Of a stretch of 64,000 nucleotides of DNA, positions 60,901 through 64,000 are shown one piece after another (within the stretch, counting starts at the first letter, position 1; every line of letters starts with the position of its first letter). Position numbers and translations under genes: made by a program. The notes under the pieces were generated by a model, which did no database searches, was not told the DNA's origin, and saw only the letters and a list, made by a program, of their open reading frames with translations. This DNA comes from Cronobacter muytjensii ATCC 51329 (GTDB lineage: Bacteria; Pseudomonadota; Gammaproteobacteria; Enterobacterales; Enterobacteriaceae): contig NZ_CP012268.1 of assembly GCF_001277195.1 (NCBI RefSeq), forward strand, positions 558,001-622,000, given 5' to 3'.

Positions 60901-63510
60901 ATGAGAGGTTTTTTCAGACGCGGCGCTTCTGAGTTATCTGGTAACGAAACGGGTAATACCACGCGTTTTATCCGGCGCACGCTGCTTTTTATGGGGGCTT
61001 TGTTAGGGCTATTTTTCCTGCTCGCGATTCTCTCTCTGCTGCATATTGCGAATGATATTAATGACCGCACAGATGCACGCAGCCGCCATCTGTTTTTAAA
61101 AGCCCTGCAAAATCGTCAGGACGCGCTTAAAACCAATCTCAACGACTACTCCGACTGGGGCGAGGCGTATCTCAAACTGCATAAAACTACCGACGTGCGC
61201 TGGGCATGGGATCGCGGCAACCTCGGGCAGTCACTTTATGAGATGTTCGGCTACGATGGCGTTTTTGTGACCGATGGCGGCGACACTACCCGTTACAGCG
61301 TCGTCAACGGCAGGCTGCGTAACCAGAACGTTGAACACTGGACAGGCGCGCCAATGCTGAAAAGCCTGCGTATTGCGCTCGATGGCACAGACGGGGCGGC
61401 CATTGTCACGCCGATGGCGTATAACGGCAAACCGGCGCTGGTGGGCGCGGCGTGGATACGTAGCGGCGGCGATAATGTCGTCGAGGCAGAGCCTGGCGCG
61501 CCGTCGCTGATGGTGTTTATCGATGTGCTCACCGAAACGGAACTCGCAAGAATGGGGCGCGAATATGGCATTGATGAGCTGCACGTGCGTAAACCGGGCG
61601 AGGCGCGGCCCGATTATCGCCAGGTGACGCTGGCGCTGCCGCTCGGTAACGGACAAGTCACCATGGCCTGGCGAAGTGAAGATCCGGGGCACGCTCTGAT
61701 GGTCGTCATTCTGCCGCTGCTTATTTTCCTGACGCTCTTTACCGCGCTGGTCGCGGGGCTGCTGATGCGTAACGCGCTCAACAAAGCGCGGCTTAACGAT
61801 GAAAACGCCTTTTTGCTGGAGCAGAACCGGCTGGCGCTGGCGGCGAGCGAGCGGCGTTTTCGCGATGTTGTGGAAGCGACGACCGACTGGATCTGGGAAA
61901 CCGACGATGAGCTGCGCTTCACCTGGCTTTCTGAACGCTTTCCGGTCATCACGGGGTATCGCATCGCCGACTGGCTGGGACGCCGGGTAACGGAATTTAT
62001 CCAGGAAGACAGGGCCACGCTGGAGGCGTGGTTTCACCAGCCGGGGCAGAGCGGGCATCGCAATATGACACACTGCCGCTATCTCTCGGCGCAGGGCCAT
62101 CAGCGCTACTGCAACCTCGTGGCGAAGCCTATCGCAACAGCGGAAGGCACCCTGAACTTTCGCGGCACCGCGACCGACGTCACGCTGGAAGTCGAAGCCC
62201 AGGCGCGCGTGCAGTATCTCTCGCTGCATGACGAGCTCACCGGCCTGCCCAACCGGGTGCGCATGAAGGAGTTTCTGGAAGGCAAACTTCAGTCACGCCC
62301 GACTCGCGAGCATCCGCTGGCGATGATAAGCCTCGACCTCGACAAGTTTAAGCCGGTCAACGATCTCTTCGGCCACGGCGTCGGCGACGAGCTGCTGCAT
62401 CAGGTCTCGGAGCGCCTGCGCGCCTGCCTGCGCGATGTTGACCTTGTGGCGCGCCAGGGCGGCGATGAGTTTATCCTGATAATCCCGGATATTGAGCGCA
62501 AAGAAGCGCTGGAACAGCTCTGCGAGCGAATTCTTGTTGAGATCAATCGCCCGTTTACCGTGCAGGAGCATGAGATTTTAATCGGCGCCAGCATGGGTAT
62601 CGCGCTCGCCCCGCAGGATTCCGTCAACGCCACCGATCTGCTGCGTTTCTCCGACATCGCGCTTTATAAAGCCAAAAGCAGCGGGCGTAACCACTGGGTG
62701 TTTTATAACGCCGATATGGCTGAGCAGATTGTTCAGCGCCGCGAAATGGAAAACAGCCTGCGCGAGGCGCTTCGCGAGCAGCAGTTCCAGCTGGTTTATC
62801 AGCCGCGTTATGACGTCAGCGCGGAGAAGATAGTGGCAGTGGAAGCGCTGCTGCGCTGGCATCACCCCGAGCATGGCATCCTGATGCCAGATCAGTTTAT
62901 CCCGCTTGCCGAAGAAACCGGGCTGATTATCGCCATCAGCGACTGGGTGCTGAACGCCGCCTGCCGCGACGCGCAGCGTGAAATGCCGGGCCTTGCGATT
63001 TCCGTCAATATTTCGGCGGTGGAGTTCCGCACGCCAGGGCTGGTGGAGCGGGTGAAAGAGACGCTGGAAACGACCGGGCTTGCGCCGGAGCGGCTGGAGC
63101 TGGAGGTGACAGAGAACGCCACGCTCTCCAACCCGGAGGTAAGCCTTGAGATAATGAACAACCTGAAAGCGCTCGGCGTGCGGCTGCTCATTGACGATTT
63201 CGGTACCGGCTACTCCTCGTTAAGCTATCTGCGCACGTTCCCGTTTGACGGCATTAAGCTTGATAAATCGTTTGTAGCGGGGATGCCGCACTCGGATAAC
63301 GCTAACAGCATCGTGGAAAACATTATCGGGCTCGGCAAAGCGTTTTCGCTCAGCATCACCGCCGAAGGGGTGGAGACGCCGGAGCAGCTGGCGCAGCTGA
63401 AAATGTACCAGTGCGATGAAACCCAGGGCTATCTGATGTGTCGGCCTCTGCCGCTGGAGCGTCTGAAAGCGCAGCTGCGCAAGCAGGGCGCCGTATCGAT
63501 CAACGAATAA
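60901..63510 (+). CDS. Membrane CHASE4-PAS-GGDEF-EAL cyclic-di-GMP enzyme
   Basis: 869 aa. Membrane helix (about 26-50), periplasmic CHASE4-type sensor (about 55-235; hallmark LNDYSDWGEAYLKLHK), second helix (about 258-282), PAS domain (about 310-425; ATTDWIWETDDELRFTWLS), GGDEF domain with intact RQGGDEFILII and DLDKFKPVND, and EAL domain with EALLRW, NISAVEFRTP, EVTENAT and DDFGTGYSSLSYL. Both catalytic sites look complete, so it can make and degrade c-di-GMP; net direction is unknown. Not identified with a named gene. Confidence 0.93.
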   Translation: MRGFFRRGASELSGNETGNTTRFIRRTLLFMGALLGLFFLLAILSLLHIANDINDRTDARSRHLFLKALQNRQDALKTNLNDYSDWGEAYLKLHKTTDVRWAWDRGNLGQSLYEMFGYDGVFVTDGGDTTRYSVVNGRLRNQNVEHWTGAPMLKSLRIALDGTDGAAIVTPMAYNGKPALVGAAWIRSGGDNVVEAEPGAPSLMVFIDVLTETELARMGREYGIDELHVRKPGEARPDYRQVTLALPLGNGQVTMAWRSEDPGHALMVVILPLLIFLTLFTALVAGLLMRNALNKARLNDENAFLLEQNRLALAASERRFRDVVEATTDWIWETDDELRFTWLSERFPVITGYRIADWLGRRVTEFIQEDRATLEAWFHQPGQSGHRNMTHCRYLSAQGHQRYCNLVAKPIATAEGTLNFRGTATDVTLEVEAQARVQYLSLHDELTGLPNRVRMKEFLEGKLQSRPTREHPLAMISLDLDKFKPVNDLFGHGVGDELLHQVSERLRACLRDVDLVARQGGDEFILIIPDIERKEALEQLCERILVEINRPFTVQEHEILIGASMGIALAPQDSVNATDLLRFSDIALYKAKSSGRNHWVFYNADMAEQIVQRREMENSLREALREQQFQLVYQPRYDVSAEKIVAVEALLRWHHPEHGILMPDQFIPLAEETGLIIAISDWVLNAACRDAQREMPGLAISVNISAVEFRTPGLVERVKETLETTGLAPERLELEVTENATLSNPEVSLEIMNNLKALGVRLLIDDFGTGYSSLSYLRTFPFDGIKLDKSFVAGMPHSDNANSIVENIIGLGKAFSLSITAEGVETPEQLAQLKMYQCDETQGYLMCRPLPLERLKAQLRKQGAVSINE

Positions 63511-63530
63511 ACGCGTTTACGCCGTGAATA

Positions 63531-63560
63531 AAAAAGGCCCGCGAGTGCGGGCCTTTTTAT
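63531..63560. terminator. Bidirectional terminator between the GGDEF-EAL gene and emrB
   Basis: AAAAAGGCCCGC pairs with GCGGGCCTTTTT around GAGT, flanked by A- and T-runs. The emrB stop lies 9 bp to the right. Confidence 0.92.
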
Positions 63561-63568
63561 CGCGAGCG

Positions 63569-64000
63569 TCAGTGAGCGCCGCCACCGCCGCCCCCCGCTC
63601 CGAAGGGCGGTCTCGCAAACCAGATAAGCCCGAGCAGGATCAGGAACACGCCCGCCGAGGCCCAGAAAATCTCGTTGGCTGAGATAATCAGCCCCTGGTT
63701 GGTAATCTGTTGTGCGATATACCCCGACGCCTGTTGCTGCGTCATCCCCATGCCCTGGAGCTGGTTATACATCTCCTGCGCATTGGGATTAAACGGCGTC
63801 ACCGACTCGGTCATCTGCGCATGGTGCATCGATTCCCGGTTAGTCCAGAGCGTCGTCGTTATCGAGGTGCCGATAGAGCCCGCCAGCGTTCTTAAGAAGT
63901 TGGACAGGCTCGACGCCGCCGCCAGCCGCTCCGGCGGCAAGCCGGAAAGAGTGATGGTGGTCAGCGGCATAAAGAAGCAGGCCACCGCGAAACCCTGGAT
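63569..64000 (-). CDS. emrB: Multidrug efflux MFS transporter EmrB, C-terminal part
   Basis: The last 143 codons of EmrB, open to the window edge. I recognise LTTITLSGLPPERLAAASSLSNF, AGSIGTSITTTLWTNRESMHHAQ, FNPNAQEMYNQLQGMGMTQQQASGYIAQQITNQG and the glycine-rich end GAGGGGGGAH. EmrB is the 14-TM inner-membrane pump that works with EmrA and TolC to export hydrophobic toxins. The N-terminal part and emrA are outside the window. Confidence 0.96.
   Translation of the reverse strand: MQGFAVACFFMPLTTITLSGLPPERLAAASSLSNFLRTLAGSIGTSITTTLWTNRESMHHAQMTESVTPFNPNAQEMYNQLQGMGMTQQQASGYIAQQITNQGLIISANEIFWASAGVFLILLGLIWFARPPFGAGGGGGGAH

Overview
The window is chromosomal DNA of a GC-rich enterobacterium. 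Gene content and order follow the Escherichia/Salmonella backbone (barA-rlmD-relA-mazG-pyrG-eno, cysJIH, cysDNC, ftsB-ispDF-truD-surE-pcm-nlpD-rpoS, mutS, recA-recX-alaS-csrA, gshA-micA-luxS). Proteins such as RpoS, RelA and NlpD are very close to those of E. coli, and CsrA looks identical. A second-type cysG ahead of cysDNC, a RpiR/PTS/NanE cluster, and the absence of mazEF, CRISPR-Cas and srl genes at their usual places suggest Cronobacter or a close relative. The genus is an inference from recall; no search was run.

Layout. 1-10.8 kb: the 3' end of yqcA, sensor kinase barA, then rlmD, relA, mazG, pyrG and eno (translation, stringent response, nucleotide clean-up, CTP synthesis, glycolysis). 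10.8-14.1 kb: an accessory amino-sugar cluster (RpiR regulator, PTS EIICB, NanE epimerase) between eno and ygcG. 14.1-26.7 kb: ygcG, queE and queD (queuosine), then assimilatory sulfate reduction (cysJIH, iap, cysG, cysDNC). 26.7-34.0 kb: ygbE, ftsB, ispD, ispF, truD, surE, pcm, nlpD and rpoS; truD and surE are separated by a 467-bp gap with what may be a gene scar.

The rpoS-mutS interval (34-42.3 kb) is accessory. It holds a SnoaL-like protein plus MFS pump facing a LysR regulator across a palindrome, and a MarR regulator facing a UbiX/UbiD/BsdD-type aromatic-acid decarboxylase operon across a second palindrome. The mutS-mltB interval (42.3-49.1 kb) is also accessory. It holds a BPSL0067-type (Tae2-like) putative cell-wall amidase overlapping a secreted STY0300-type partner, a GNAT acetyltransferase, a chemoreceptor with a sigma-28-type promoter, a KTSC protein, and a three-gene amino-acid ABC transporter whose promoter carries two ARG-box-like 18-mers exactly 3 bp apart.

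49-64 kb returns to backbone: mltB, pncC, recA (with LexA box), recX, alaS, csrA, a stable-RNA operon (tRNA-Ser-GCU and four identical tRNA-Arg-ACG), yqaB, yqaA, gshA, the sigma-E sRNA micA, luxS, a CHASE4-PAS-GGDEF-EAL enzyme and the 3' end of emrB. The tRNA-Arg genes are interleaved with three structured repeats that resemble RtT RNA, two of which end in a copy of the tRNA 3' end.

The strongest leads for something not routinely annotated are the Tae2-like effector/immunity-like pair, the ArgR-type operator on the unnamed ABC transporter, the RpiR-PTS-NanE cluster with its own operator, and the RtT-like repeats.
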